In this document: positions 26,414-34,020 of the stretch, piece by piece
Layout of the letters: each line of letters starts with the position of its first letter
Position numbering within the stretch: the first letter of the stretch is position 1
Source: Bacteroidota bacterium
GTDB taxonomy: Bacteria; Bacteroidota; Bacteroidia; J057; JADKCL01
Assembly (NCBI GenBank): GCA_016718825.1
Contig: JADKCL010000065.1
Coordinates: forward strand, 1-64,000
DNA: 64,000 nt
Direction of reading: 5' to 3'
Translations under genes and position numbers: made by a program
Notes under the pieces: model-generated
Database searches by the model: none
Told to the model about the DNA's origin: nothing
The model's input: only the letters and a program-made list of their open reading frames with translations

Positions 26414-28707
26414 TTGGGATCTTGTTTGATTTGGTAGAATGTATCGTACAAAGTCGCCTTGGTGATGCCCTGCTTGTCTTTTGCCTTGAGTATGCGATAG
26501 TTTTCCATCACCACTTCGGAGGACTCCAAATCAAAAACCAAGGTCACAAACATCGTTTTTTTGATCGGTTTGGCGACTTTGACGATCAGAAACGGCAACG
26601 CCGGCAGGTAGACGAGTCCTACCAGAATATAGGCTGCCTTCTGAGTGGAAGTCAACCGTGTGGTGACCGTGATCAGTGCATTCCAAGCGAAGTACTTGGT
26701 ACCGTAGCGCTCGATAAGGTCGTGAACCTCACCTTGCGAAAAATTTTCGATTTCCACCTCCGCATCCTCTTCGCTCAAATAGTGGTTGAACCAATTGGCC
26801 ATGGTTGCCACATCGTTGAATGTCTGTACATCACCTTCCTCAAGGCTGCGATTTTCCAAAAAGGTCAAGGAAATGCCATTTCTTTGGGCCATGTCGGCGA
26901 TTGTCGATTTGTAGCGCAGCATGGAGGCTTCCGAAGCCAGGTATTGAACGGGAATCTTGCTGCGCAAGTCCACTTCCTTGTATATCGGCTGAACCATGAC
27001 GATTTTGTCGATCCCCAATCTTACCCCTTCCAGCCTCATTTCAGATTCATCGGGTTCATCCTCCTCCGCATTCTTAACGACTTTTCCAGCGCGCACGCGT
27101 TCATTCCAGGCATCGGCAAATAGATTTTTCTGGAAAAGGTCGGTGATCGCCCATTTCATGTATTCGTTTTTGTCCGCTCTTTCCTTGCGGTAGCGCTGGT
27201 TTTGCTCCTTCACCTCCAATTCGTGGTCGTCCAGTTCCTCATCTCCCTCCTTTTTGGGAATCAGGATGGAGTCACGGTTTTCAATGGCGACCAATTTTTC
27301 TGCAATTACCTTGGCAATGGGCTCGGGCATGGTTTTGGGCAGTTCTGTTTCCAGCCAACCCGCTGTATCATAGTGCTTTTTGAACAAAAGTCTCAGCAGG
27401 TCCTTGGAAAATCGATCCAGCTCTTCATCATCGGGATACCTTAAATAGGTTTTCCAAACCTCATGCAAGGCAAAAATGGTAAATGCCTCACCATCCATGG
27501 ATTCCGTGAAATAGAGCAATTGCTGAATCTCGCCGGGCACGTCGTCGTCGTCGATATGGGTATTCCAGAACTTTCTGGAATTGTGGAATACGCAAAGTCC
27601 GTAAATCGCCTGGGCGATGTTTTTGCGCAGATAATGGCTCTCCGGTTCTTCTTGCAGGAGCAGGTAGGAGTTGTAAATCGCCTCCTCGAAGGCATGTTGT
27701 GCCAAGTAGAGTTCGCTGAGCTCAAACCTGCAAATTTTGCGCACATTCAAAAAGACCTCTGGACCGACAATAAATACCTCGCCAACGTCTTCCTTTTCAG
27801 CCTTGACCTGCTCAGCGATGATCGTCCTACGTTTTGCAATGCTCGGGTGTGTGCTCAGGGTATCGTTTTCGTCCTCTTCCCGGGCGACTTCTTCCAGCGG
27901 CCACTTGGTGAATTCGGCAGGAAAGCGCATGAATTCCCATTCAAAAAAGCTGTCATCCCAAGGGATTTCATCAAAGGGGCGTTCGGCATTTTCCAGCAGG
28001 TCAAATACGCCATCCGCTGCCGAGAGGGAATAGCCAGAGGTGCGATACAGTTGATAGCCAAGATCATCGGCTTCGAGTTCGAGTCTACGCGAATAGCCGG
28101 TGCGGGCTGCAATGTAATCTTCGACGGTATTGAGTCCGAGCAGCTTTGCATTGCTTTTGATCTCTTCGGCCTTGACGTAGTTGTTGATCGGATGTTTGCG
28201 CACAAAATGCTGGATTTCATGGCAAAGAATGAATGCGAGTTCGGCCTCGTTTTTCAGGTGTGCAAGCAGGCCCATGTTCACAAGCAAAATCCCGCTGTTG
28301 GTTGCAAAAGCATTCACCACGGGAGATTTGACAATGTAAATCCTGATCTTTTTGTCGAGCTCGGGGTTGTTTCTCAGAATCAGGCTTTTGACGCGAGAAA
28401 CGTATTCGGAGACGGGATCGTTAAAAATCACACGGCCACTCAACAGCAGATCGTCCAATGCAAAGTTGCTTTGCAAGAGGAAATTGTCGCGTGCGCGGCC
28501 GGCCTTTCCCCGTGCGGAATCACCCAATTGGGCGAGGTCTCGGGCATATTTTTTGGAGGATGCGGTTCGGAGTTCCTCCGGAATAGAACCTGTACTTTGG
28601 AGGGGCTTGAAATGATCAAAGTCCTGGGCTTGAACGTCTGCCCACAGACTGAAGATTGTCAAGATCGCCACGGCAAAAGCCAAGATGACCGCTTTTGGGA
28701 TCTGCAT
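26410..28707 (-). CDS. M48 family zinc metalloprotease, exported
   Basis: About 765 residues. ATG 28707 gives a normal signal peptide (MQIPKAVILAFAVAILTIFSLWADVQAQ); the in-frame start at 28761 only adds a polar stretch. The peptidase M48 domain includes KSPVVNAFATNSGILLVNMGLL and CHEIQHFVRKH, the HExxH zinc site near residue 163, then the third ligand region RLELEADDLGYQLY. A long C-terminal half without recognisable motifs, rich in charged residues and with one hydrophobic stretch near the end (AAYILVGLVYLPALPFLIV), may be tetratricopeptide-like in part. The closest functional idea is a BepA-like quality-control protease for outer-membrane proteins. Overlap with a barrel-like gene supports that, but it remains inference. 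Confidence 0.85.
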   Translation of the reverse strand: MQIPKAVILAFAVAILTIFSLWADVQAQDFDHFKPLQSTGSIPEELRTASSKKYARDLAQLGDSARGKAGRARDNFLLQSNFALDDLLLSGRVIFNDPVSEYVSRVKSLILRNNPELDKKIRIYIVKSPVVNAFATNSGILLVNMGLLAHLKNEAELAFILCHEIQHFVRKHPINNYVKAEEIKSNAKLLGLNTVEDYIAARTGYSRRLELEADDLGYQLYRTSGYSLSAADGVFDLLENAERPFDEIPWDDSFFEWEFMRFPAEFTKWPLEEVAREEDENDTLSTHPSIAKRRTIIAEQVKAEKEDVGEVFIVGPEVFLNVRKICRFELSELYLAQHAFEEAIYNSYLLLQEEPESHYLRKNIAQAIYGLCVFHNSRKFWNTHIDDDDVPGEIQQLLYFTESMDGEAFTIFALHEVWKTYLRYPDDEELDRFSKDLLRLLFKKHYDTAGWLETELPKTMPEPIAKVIAEKLVAIENRDSILIPKKEGDEELDDHELEVKEQNQRYRKERADKNEYMKWAITDLFQKNLFADAWNERVRAGKVVKNAEEDEPDESEMRLEGVRLGIDKIVMVQPIYKEVDLRSKIPVQYLASEASMLRYKSTIADMAQRNGISLTFLENRSLEEGDVQTFNDVATMANWFNHYLSEEDAEVEIENFSQGEVHDLIERYGTKYFAWNALITVTTRLTSTQKAAYILVGLVYLPALPFLIVKVAKPIKKTMFVTLVFDLESSEVVMENYRILKAKDKQGITKATLYDTFYQIKQDPK

Positions 28708-28893
28708 TTGTCTGTCCCCGCTTGGGCAAATTTGAGCTTTGATCATTGGGCAATATACCAAGATTCAGTGATTCAAATATGAATTTGCCGAAAATCCGGA
28801 TGTCGATATGTCGAAGGTTACCGTGAATAACTCTCCAGGAATCGACCTAGACTTGATCGAAATCAGTATCTAGATTTTCCTAACTTGCATTCG

Positions 28894-29481
28894 ATGTTCA
28901 AAATCATACTCAACGCCATGTGGTCCAAAGACTACCTCAAGCAGTTGGCACTCGTGCTGAGCGAGACGATGCCCTGTGACCTTGAGGAAGCCAATCAGCA
29001 CATTCGGGATTTGAGTATCGGAAAGCGGATCGTCTTGTTGCCCACCACCGTTGGAAAGGCGGAATCGCTTGCCTGTGACCTGGTTCAATACGGCTGTTAC
29101 ATCGAAGTCGAGCAGATCGGCCCATTCACGGATGAGATGATGTTGGCCGATTTGAAGGATTGGTTTGACGAGAATCAGCAGCATTTCCGTGTGCTTTATG
29201 ACAAAAACGGACGTGTGAGCAAGATCATTGAGGAGCGCGGTTACGGCTTCTTGAGGCTTGAAAGTCAAGTCGTCAGCGATTGGGTGGGAGAGGAGCTGAT
29301 CAAGTTTGGGGCTCAACGAATGGAAATGAGCGAATGGCCGGCGCTTAAGTCGCGTTTGGATCAAGCAACTGCCGCGAATGAACTTCGGCGGCTTGAAATC
29401 CGCAACAAACGCTCCACGGAAAAGCAGCGACGCATCGCGCGCGGCGAATCCATCGAAGACCTCGAGCGCGAAGAGGAATAA
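28894..29481 (+). CDS. Hypothetical protein with an L7/L12 C-terminal-like segment
   Basis: About 195 residues, cytoplasmic-looking. The pattern in residues 13-65 (LSETMPCDLEEANQHIRDL, VGKAESLACDLVQYGCYIEV) follows the helix-helix-strand order of the ribosomal L7/L12 C-terminal domain, where a leucine-alanine-lysine helix is followed by an alternating charged helix and a final strand. This is a resemblance by eye, not an established assignment. The C-terminus (residues 150-195) is a highly charged helix (RRLEIRNKRSTEKQRR). ATG 28894 is preferred to a TTG at 28885. The tRNA-Gly promoter follows the gene. Confidence 0.6.
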   Translation: MFKIILNAMWSKDYLKQLALVLSETMPCDLEEANQHIRDLSIGKRIVLLPTTVGKAESLACDLVQYGCYIEVEQIGPFTDEMMLADLKDWFDENQQHFRVLYDKNGRVSKIIEERGYGFLRLESQVVSDWVGEELIKFGAQRMEMSEWPALKSRLDQATAANELRRLEIRNKRSTEKQRRIARGESIEDLEREEE

Positions 29482-29500
29482 GAAACTTGATTTGCAGTCC

Positions 29501-29531
29501 TTGACAAATCAGCCCCGTTAGCCTATCTTTG
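29501..29531 (+). promoter_or_regulatory. Bacteroidota-type promoter of tRNA-Gly
   Basis: TTG at 29501-29503, 20-base spacer, TATCTTTG at 29524-29531. Spacing and sequence are identical to the rpsU promoter. The transcript would start near 29537, about 70 bases before the mature tRNA. Confidence 0.8.
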
Positions 29532-29605
29532 ATTGCTTTTAAGGAATTTCCTTATTGTAATGCCGTTTGTCGGTTGACCATTTGGAAATCCAATAGCGCA
29601 ACGAT

Positions 29606-29678
29606 GCGAGAATAGCTCAGTTGGTAGAGCATCAACTTCCCAAGCTGAGGGTCGCGAGTTCGAGTCTCGTTTCTCGCT
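29606..29678 (+). tRNA. tRNA-Gly (anticodon CCC)
   Basis: Cloverleaf of 73 bases. The acceptor stem GCGAGAA pairs with TTCTCGC, the D arm is GCTC-AGTTGGTA-GAGC, the anticodon loop is TTCCCAA giving anticodon CCC, and the T arm is GCGAG-TTCGAGT-CTCGT. The anticodon stem (TCAAC/GCTGA) has one A-C mismatch at the fourth pair. The CCA end is not encoded. A promoter lies upstream and a terminator downstream, so this is an independent single-tRNA unit. Confidence 0.93.
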
Positions 29679-29687
29679 CAAAAAATG

Positions 29688-29716
29688 GTCCTGCCGGCTT
29701 GGCGGGACTTTTTTTT
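29688..29716 (+). terminator. Rho-independent terminator after tRNA-Gly
   Basis: GTCCTGCC (29688-29695) pairs with GGCGGGAC (29701-29708) around GGCTT, followed by eight T residues. Confidence 0.9.
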
Positions 29717-29989
29717 GACTTCCCGCGTCGTTTTGGACAATCTCCGCCATTTGGAGGTTTCGTGATTTTTCCTTCAGATCGTCCTGCTTATACAACCGAA
29801 AACACTGCCTCCCGTGCTGGGCAAAGTGTCCGTGTGGTATTCAAAATCTCCGAGGGATCAATTCCACCACAAAAATTGCATCAGCCCACCCTTTTCTGGT
29901 CCTGTGGAGTTCTCGGTAAAATGTTGCAGGCGAATTCCTTAGATTGGTTCAGGATCCTGAATGCGGCTCAATTGGATAGCCTGTCAAAT
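29717..29989. other. Intergenic stretch without a recognised gene
   Basis: Between the tRNA terminator and the terminator of the SIMPL gene. A reading frame crosses it (29621-30040, plus strand), but it begins inside the tRNA and has no family resemblance. I see nothing else here. Confidence 0.5.
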
Positions 29990-30022
29990 GAAAAAAGGCA
30001 AATCGTTGGACTTGCCTTTTTT
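29990..30022 (-). terminator. Rho-independent terminator of the SIMPL gene
   Basis: GAAAAAAGGCAA and TTGCCTTTTTTC form a near-symmetric stem around a nine-base loop. On the minus strand the T tract follows the stop of the SIMPL gene by about 28 bases. Confidence 0.85.
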
Positions 30023-30049
30023 CGGGTGGTGAAATTTTGAAAGGACCAA

Positions 30050-30778
30050 TCAGTCAATCCCAAACACGAGCTTCATCGTGATATTGGCGGTTTTCATTTT
30101 GGAGCTAGTATCAAAGGAGCCGCCCCAACCGTAGTCGTCGTTGCTGTTTTGGGCAACAATCTGGAAAACGCCCATTTGTGCATTTTGCAATTTGCCGAGG
30201 CTGGATCCAGCCTTTTCTGCGATTTTTTCGGCGCGGGTGCGGGCATCTTCGGTTGCTGCCGCGACCATTTCGATCTTGAGTTCGGCCAGTTTGGTATAGT
30301 AATAGGCAGGGGGATAGGAGCTGATTTCCACGCCTTCGTTGATGAGTTGGGTCACTTCGCGGGAGAGTTTTTCGACTTTCTCGACGTCCTTGCTGCTGAC
30401 CTCAACGTTTTGGCTGAGACGGTAGCCTTGAAATTCGGAGTGCTCATTGCCCTTGTCGTCTGTCCAGGTATGAAATTGCTTGGACATGTCCACGGCCGAG
30501 AAGATCAGTTCTTTGGAATCCACGCCTTGGTCGCCAATGAACTTCCGCACGATTTCGCGATGGGCATCCAAGGTTGTTGAGGCAGCCTTCAGGTCAAGGT
30601 TGGAGACATCAAAGCTCGCACTCCAGACGATCAGATCGCTTTTGAAGTCCTTGCTGCCGAGACCTGTGACATTGATGGTTTCCGTTTTGTTGTTGCGGTT
30701 TTTGTAGGCCTGCGTGGCAATTACACATACGATAATCGCAGTGAGGGCAATAATCAGAGAATTTAAATGCTGTTTCAT
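30050..30778 (-). CDS. SIMPL domain protein (DUF541), membrane-anchored or periplasmic
   Basis: A 242-residue protein with an N-terminal signal-anchor (LNSLIIALTAIIVCVIATQAY) and a SIMPL domain. The markers are INVTGLGSKDFKSDLIVWS at the start and DARTRAEKIAEKAGSSLGKLQNAQMGVF near the end, the most conserved segment of the family. Family members form large periplasmic or surface assemblies in some bacteria, and a general function is not established. It is a single gene with its own terminator. Confidence 0.88.
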   Translation of the reverse strand: MKQHLNSLIIALTAIIVCVIATQAYKNRNNKTETINVTGLGSKDFKSDLIVWSASFDVSNLDLKAASTTLDAHREIVRKFIGDQGVDSKELIFSAVDMSKQFHTWTDDKGNEHSEFQGYRLSQNVEVSSKDVEKVEKLSREVTQLINEGVEISSYPPAYYYTKLAELKIEMVAAATEDARTRAEKIAEKAGSSLGKLQNAQMGVFQIVAQNSNDDYGWGGSFDTSSKMKTANITMKLVFGID

Positions 30779-30888
30779 AAAAGATCAAAAAGTGAATTTT
30801 AACGTTGTTGCGGATGGGTACGGATGCAATCTTCGAATGTTGGCAAATGCGACAAAAGTCTTATTTTTTGGCTTGAATTTGAAAGCGA

Positions 30889-30896
30889 CAAAGCTA
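30889..30896 (-). promoter_or_regulatory. Candidate -7 element upstream of the SIMPL gene
   Basis: On the minus strand TAGCTTTG matches TAnnTTTG. No well-spaced TTG is seen. It would give a leader of about 105 bases for the SIMPL message. Confidence 0.35.
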
Positions 30897-30897
30897 A

Positions 30898-31686
30898 GTG
30901 CAATCAGGACTAAAACATAACGATTGGCCGGAACGGTTGCAGAATCGTTTCAAACACCTTACACCGAAGGCCAATTCACTCAAAATTCTCGATCTGAGCA
31001 GGCTGGGAATGAACTGGGGATATGCAAGGGGGATGTATGGCGAGGAATTGAAGCCTTTTTTGCATGTCGAAGAGATCGACCTGAGCTCCAACTACATCGA
31101 CATGGTTGCCATTGACTTCGGGCAATTCAAACATCTCAAAACCGTCAACCTCTCCTTCAACGCCTTTTGGTATTGGGGGAGTTATGGGGATTGCGATCTC
31201 GGGACGGAAGTAAATTCTAATACGGTCGAGCACCTCAAGCTCAACGATTGCGACATCGGCTATATATGGATGCGGAAGCCTCCATTTGCCCAATCCCTGA
31301 TTAGCTTGGACCTATCCTACAACACATATACCAGTGACGTTTACGTCGGGCATGAATATCCGAGGATTTTGATTACCCCTTTGTCCAACCTGAAATGGCT
31401 TTCCTTGGCTGGAAATGCATTTCCGTTTGTCCCAAAATTGAACTTCGCCCCTGCATTGGAGGAATTGGACCTGAGCAACAATCCGATCGTGGCCAATTGC
31501 GGGGAACTGCTCAAATTGAAGCATTTGAAGCGACTTCGTCTTTGTTCCACACAGTTGAGGAAGATTCCAACGACTTTTCTACAAATGACCTACCTCGAAG
31601 TGCTCGATCTAAAAGGCCATCAGTTTGAAGCGGGATCAAAGCGCCATTTGGAGCGGACGTTGTCCAATACTGAAGTCTTGTTTTGA
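30898..31686 (+). CDS. Leucine-rich repeat protein
   Basis: A 262-residue protein made almost entirely of leucine-rich repeats (LKILDLSRLGMN, VEEIDLSSNYID, LKTVNLSFNAF, LISLDLSYNTY, LKWLSLAGNAF, LEELDLSNNPI, LEVLDLKGHQF). Such repeats form a curved protein-binding solenoid. There is no signal peptide, so it is probably intracellular. The start is a GTG at 30898 with no clear alternative, so the true N-terminus may be slightly different. No other domain is attached, and no binding partner is suggested by neighbours. Confidence 0.8.
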   Translation: MQSGLKHNDWPERLQNRFKHLTPKANSLKILDLSRLGMNWGYARGMYGEELKPFLHVEEIDLSSNYIDMVAIDFGQFKHLKTVNLSFNAFWYWGSYGDCDLGTEVNSNTVEHLKLNDCDIGYIWMRKPPFAQSLISLDLSYNTYTSDVYVGHEYPRILITPLSNLKWLSLAGNAFPFVPKLNFAPALEELDLSNNPIVANCGELLKLKHLKRLRLCSTQLRKIPTTFLQMTYLEVLDLKGHQFEAGSKRHLERTLSNTEVLF

Positions 31687-31796
31687 GGCGTTTTGCCCCT
31701 TCAATGGAATGGCAATTTCGCAGTGTTGACAGCAAGATCGCCGTTGTCGAATCAAAGTTTAGCTTCGCTGATCTGAAGATTCCCTAATTTCGCCAC

Positions 31797-32180
31797 ATGG
31801 ATTCAAAATGGATATGGATTGGTATCGCCACGGTTGCCGTTGGACTCATCATTTTTGTTTTTGTAAAAATGCTATTTGGGAATATCAGCGAGCAAATGTA
31901 CGTCGGGATGCATGCCGAGGCGAAGGTTCAGCTCAGCCATATCTGTGATTTGGAAAAGAAATATCATCAAAATCACAAAACTTATACCACTGATTTAGAA
32001 CTGATCGGCTTCTACGAAGACATGGAGGACGGTTCTAAGTTTGTCTACGAAGTCGGACTTGCAGACAGCACCCGATTCATCGCCAGGGCTTTCTGCAAAG
32101 ACGATTACGACCAAGACAAACAGCAACTCACCTGGGAAATCAAGGAAACTTGCGAGCCGGTGATGCTTTCAGCGGATTGA
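31797..32180 (+). CDS. Small membrane-anchored protein with pilin-like layout
   Basis: A 127-residue protein. Residues 5-26 form one hydrophobic helix (WIWIGIATVAVGLIIFVFV). After it comes EAKVQLSHICDLEKKYHQNHKTYTTDLELIGF, which strongly resembles the segment after the N-terminal helix in type IV pilins and pseudopilins, where an amphipathic helix and a tyrosine-rich turn precede the globular head. The classic prepilin cleavage site (Gly before Phe-Thr-x-x-Glu) is missing, so processing by a prepilin peptidase is doubtful. Two cysteines (AFCKDD and ETCEPV) near the C-terminus match the D-loop disulfide of pilins. No pilus assembly genes are nearby. Confidence 0.6.
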   Translation: MDSKWIWIGIATVAVGLIIFVFVKMLFGNISEQMYVGMHAEAKVQLSHICDLEKKYHQNHKTYTTDLELIGFYEDMEDGSKFVYEVGLADSTRFIARAFCKDDYDQDKQQLTWEIKETCEPVMLSAD

Positions 32181-32187
32181 AGTCGAC

Positions 32188-32895
32188 CTATCCCATCCAG
32201 CCATACAACGTTTCCTGCATCATCAGGATGAACTTCCAGGCTTGGGAAGGCATCAAGATGAACGTAAAAACGATTCCTGCCAATGCACCCCACATGTGCG
32301 CCTCGTGCGCAACGTTGTCTTGCATTTTCTTGGCAGCATAGTAGCTGTAGCCAACATACAGCAAACCAAACATCCATCCTGGCAAAATACCCCAAATTCG
32401 AATGGAATTGCCCATCGCAGGCGCGAGGATAATCGTGCTCATCACCAATCCCGAAATGGCACCCGAGGCGCCGAGGCAGGCATATCCGGGGATGTCCTTG
32501 TATTTGATGATTGTCGTGAAGTCAGCAACGATCATCGAAATGAAGTAAATCAAGAAGAACTTTGCATGTCCCAATATCGTCGAAAATCGCTGCGCGCTTT
32601 CCGTCGCGACTTCGTCGATTTTCATGCATTGCAGGTACACGAAGTAATGCTCAAGGCTGAAGGCAAAAAAATAAAACGTGAACATGTTCATCATCAAGTG
32701 TGTCCAATCCGCATGGATCAGGCCGCTTGTGATGATCGTGAAGTACTGTTTCCGATGAACGAAGGCATGCGGGCGCAGCATGAACTTCTCCTTCAAAAAC
32801 TGATTCTGAAACGCAGAAATGCTCGTCGCGATCGTTGCCAACATGAGAAAGGTGGCAACTGGACTGTGGATGATTTTGGAAACGAGGGGATTCAT
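32188..32895 (-). CDS. Rhomboid family intramembrane serine protease
   Basis: A 235-residue polytopic membrane protein. The serine nucleophile is in GASGAISG (near residue 145) and the partner histidine in EAHMWGALAG (near 198), the catalytic dyad of rhomboids. The HADWTHLMMNMFTFYFF segment is the conserved first loop and second helix. About six membrane helices are expected. Rhomboids cleave single-pass membrane proteins within the bilayer. The end converges on the pilin-like membrane protein gene, seven bases apart; whether that protein is a substrate is unknown. Three bases separate its start from the stop of the polyprenyl synthase gene upstream. Confidence 0.9.
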   Translation of the reverse strand: MNPLVSKIIHSPVATFLMLATIATSISAFQNQFLKEKFMLRPHAFVHRKQYFTIITSGLIHADWTHLMMNMFTFYFFAFSLEHYFVYLQCMKIDEVATESAQRFSTILGHAKFFLIYFISMIVADFTTIIKYKDIPGYACLGASGAISGLVMSTIILAPAMGNSIRIWGILPGWMFGLLYVGYSYYAAKKMQDNVAHEAHMWGALAGIVFTFILMPSQAWKFILMMQETLYGWMG

Positions 32896-32898
32896 CGC

Positions 32899-33870
32899 TT
32901 AATGGTCACGTTTGGATATCGACTGGAAAAAGCCTTCAATCATCTCAAATCCAGGTTTTCCTCGAAATTCCACGGCAATCGCATCTGCTGCTGCAAAATA
33001 ACGGTCCATTTCGGCGATGGTTTCTTGCTCGATGCCCAGCTCAGCATAAAGCGCCATGACGCCGGCAATTTTTGCCTCCGGTACCTTTTCCTCGTAGAGC
33101 AAGTGATCGAGTCGCTTCTTCTGCTCGGGATTCGCACGTTCGATACAACGGATCAGCAAGAAGGTCATCTTGTTTTCCAAAATGTCTCCACCGACTTGTT
33201 TTCCAAATTTTTCTGCAGGGGCATAGACATCCAAATAGTCGTCATGCAGTTGAAATCCGATCCCGGCGGTCTCTCCAAGTTGATACAGCCGCTCGACTTC
33301 CTGCGGACTTGCGCCTGCGGCAATCGCGCCTATGCTTAGACTCCCGCCGATGAGCATCGCGGTCTTTTTGCGGATCATTTCGATGTACTGCGGCACGTCA
33401 GCACGTTGCCCGGCCATCTCCATGTCTTCCATTTGGCCTTCGCAGACACCCACGGCCACGCGCGTGAACTCACGCAAAAGCGGAGCTGCCTGCTGTGGAA
33501 AGTCCTGAATCAGAAACTCATAGGCCAAGGCAAACATCGCATCCCCTGAAAGAATCGCGGTATTGGTATTCCATTTTTCATGGACGGTCGGTTTGCCACG
33601 CCGCACAGGCGCGTTGTCCATGATATCATCGTGGATCAGGCTGAAGTTGTGAAAAAATTCGACGGCGGTTGCGCAGTTCAAGGCCTCAGTTCCCGGGCGG
33701 CCCGACATGGCCTGATAGCTCATCAGCAACAGCATCGGCCGGATGCGCTTGCCACCCAAGTCCAAAATATACGCCATCGGCGCATACAATCCTGATTGCC
33801 AGTGCGGTCTTGACGAGATTCCCGAAAGGTGGCCTTCAAGTGCGGCCTTGAGTTCTGCAGGTTGCTGCAT
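32899..33870 (-). CDS. Polyprenyl diphosphate synthase
   Basis: An all-helical trans-isoprenyl diphosphate synthase of about 323 residues that condenses isopentenyl diphosphate onto an allylic primer. Both aspartate-rich motifs are present: LIHDDIMDNAPVRRGKPTVH (first DDxxD, near residue 78) and QLHDDYLDVYA (second, near 207). ATG 33870 (MQQPAELKAALEG) is the likelier start than the in-frame 33909. The chain length (geranylgeranyl, octaprenyl or other) is set by residues just before the first motif and cannot be fixed by eye. Products could feed menaquinone, carotenoids or the UbiA cluster 23 kb away. Confidence 0.9.
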   Translation of the reverse strand: MQQPAELKAALEGHLSGISSRPHWQSGLYAPMAYILDLGGKRIRPMLLLMSYQAMSGRPGTEALNCATAVEFFHNFSLIHDDIMDNAPVRRGKPTVHEKWNTNTAILSGDAMFALAYEFLIQDFPQQAAPLLREFTRVAVGVCEGQMEDMEMAGQRADVPQYIEMIRKKTAMLIGGSLSIGAIAAGASPQEVERLYQLGETAGIGFQLHDDYLDVYAPAEKFGKQVGGDILENKMTFLLIRCIERANPEQKKRLDHLLYEEKVPEAKIAGVMALYAELGIEQETIAEMDRYFAAADAIAVEFRGKPGFEMIEGFFQSISKRDH

Positions 33871-33974
33871 CGTATTTTTTGACGTCAGTAGATGTTTCCT
33901 TGACCCCATCTCGAGCGTTGAGGAGGTCGGTCAAAAATAGTGATTGTTCGGAAGGTTCGGTCAGAAAAAGAACA

Positions 33975-34012
33975 GAGGGCAAAATTCGAATTCGCATTCC
34001 AATCTTGCCCTC
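33975..34012 (-). terminator. Terminator after the RNase R gene
   Basis: GAGGGCAA and TTGCCCTC pair across a 22-base loop that is itself partly self-complementary. On the minus strand it is followed by TGTTCTTTTTCT. Confidence 0.65.
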
Positions 34013-34020
34013 CACTTGCT

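Noticed and set aside
27463..28782. 439-codon plus-strand frame opposite the M48 gene
   Set aside because: Antisense shadow of the peptidase gene with the HExxH motif.
29523..29795. 90-codon minus-strand frame over the tRNA
   Set aside because: It runs through the tRNA-Gly in reverse (SNSRPSAWEVDALPTELF is a typical tRNA-shadow translation).
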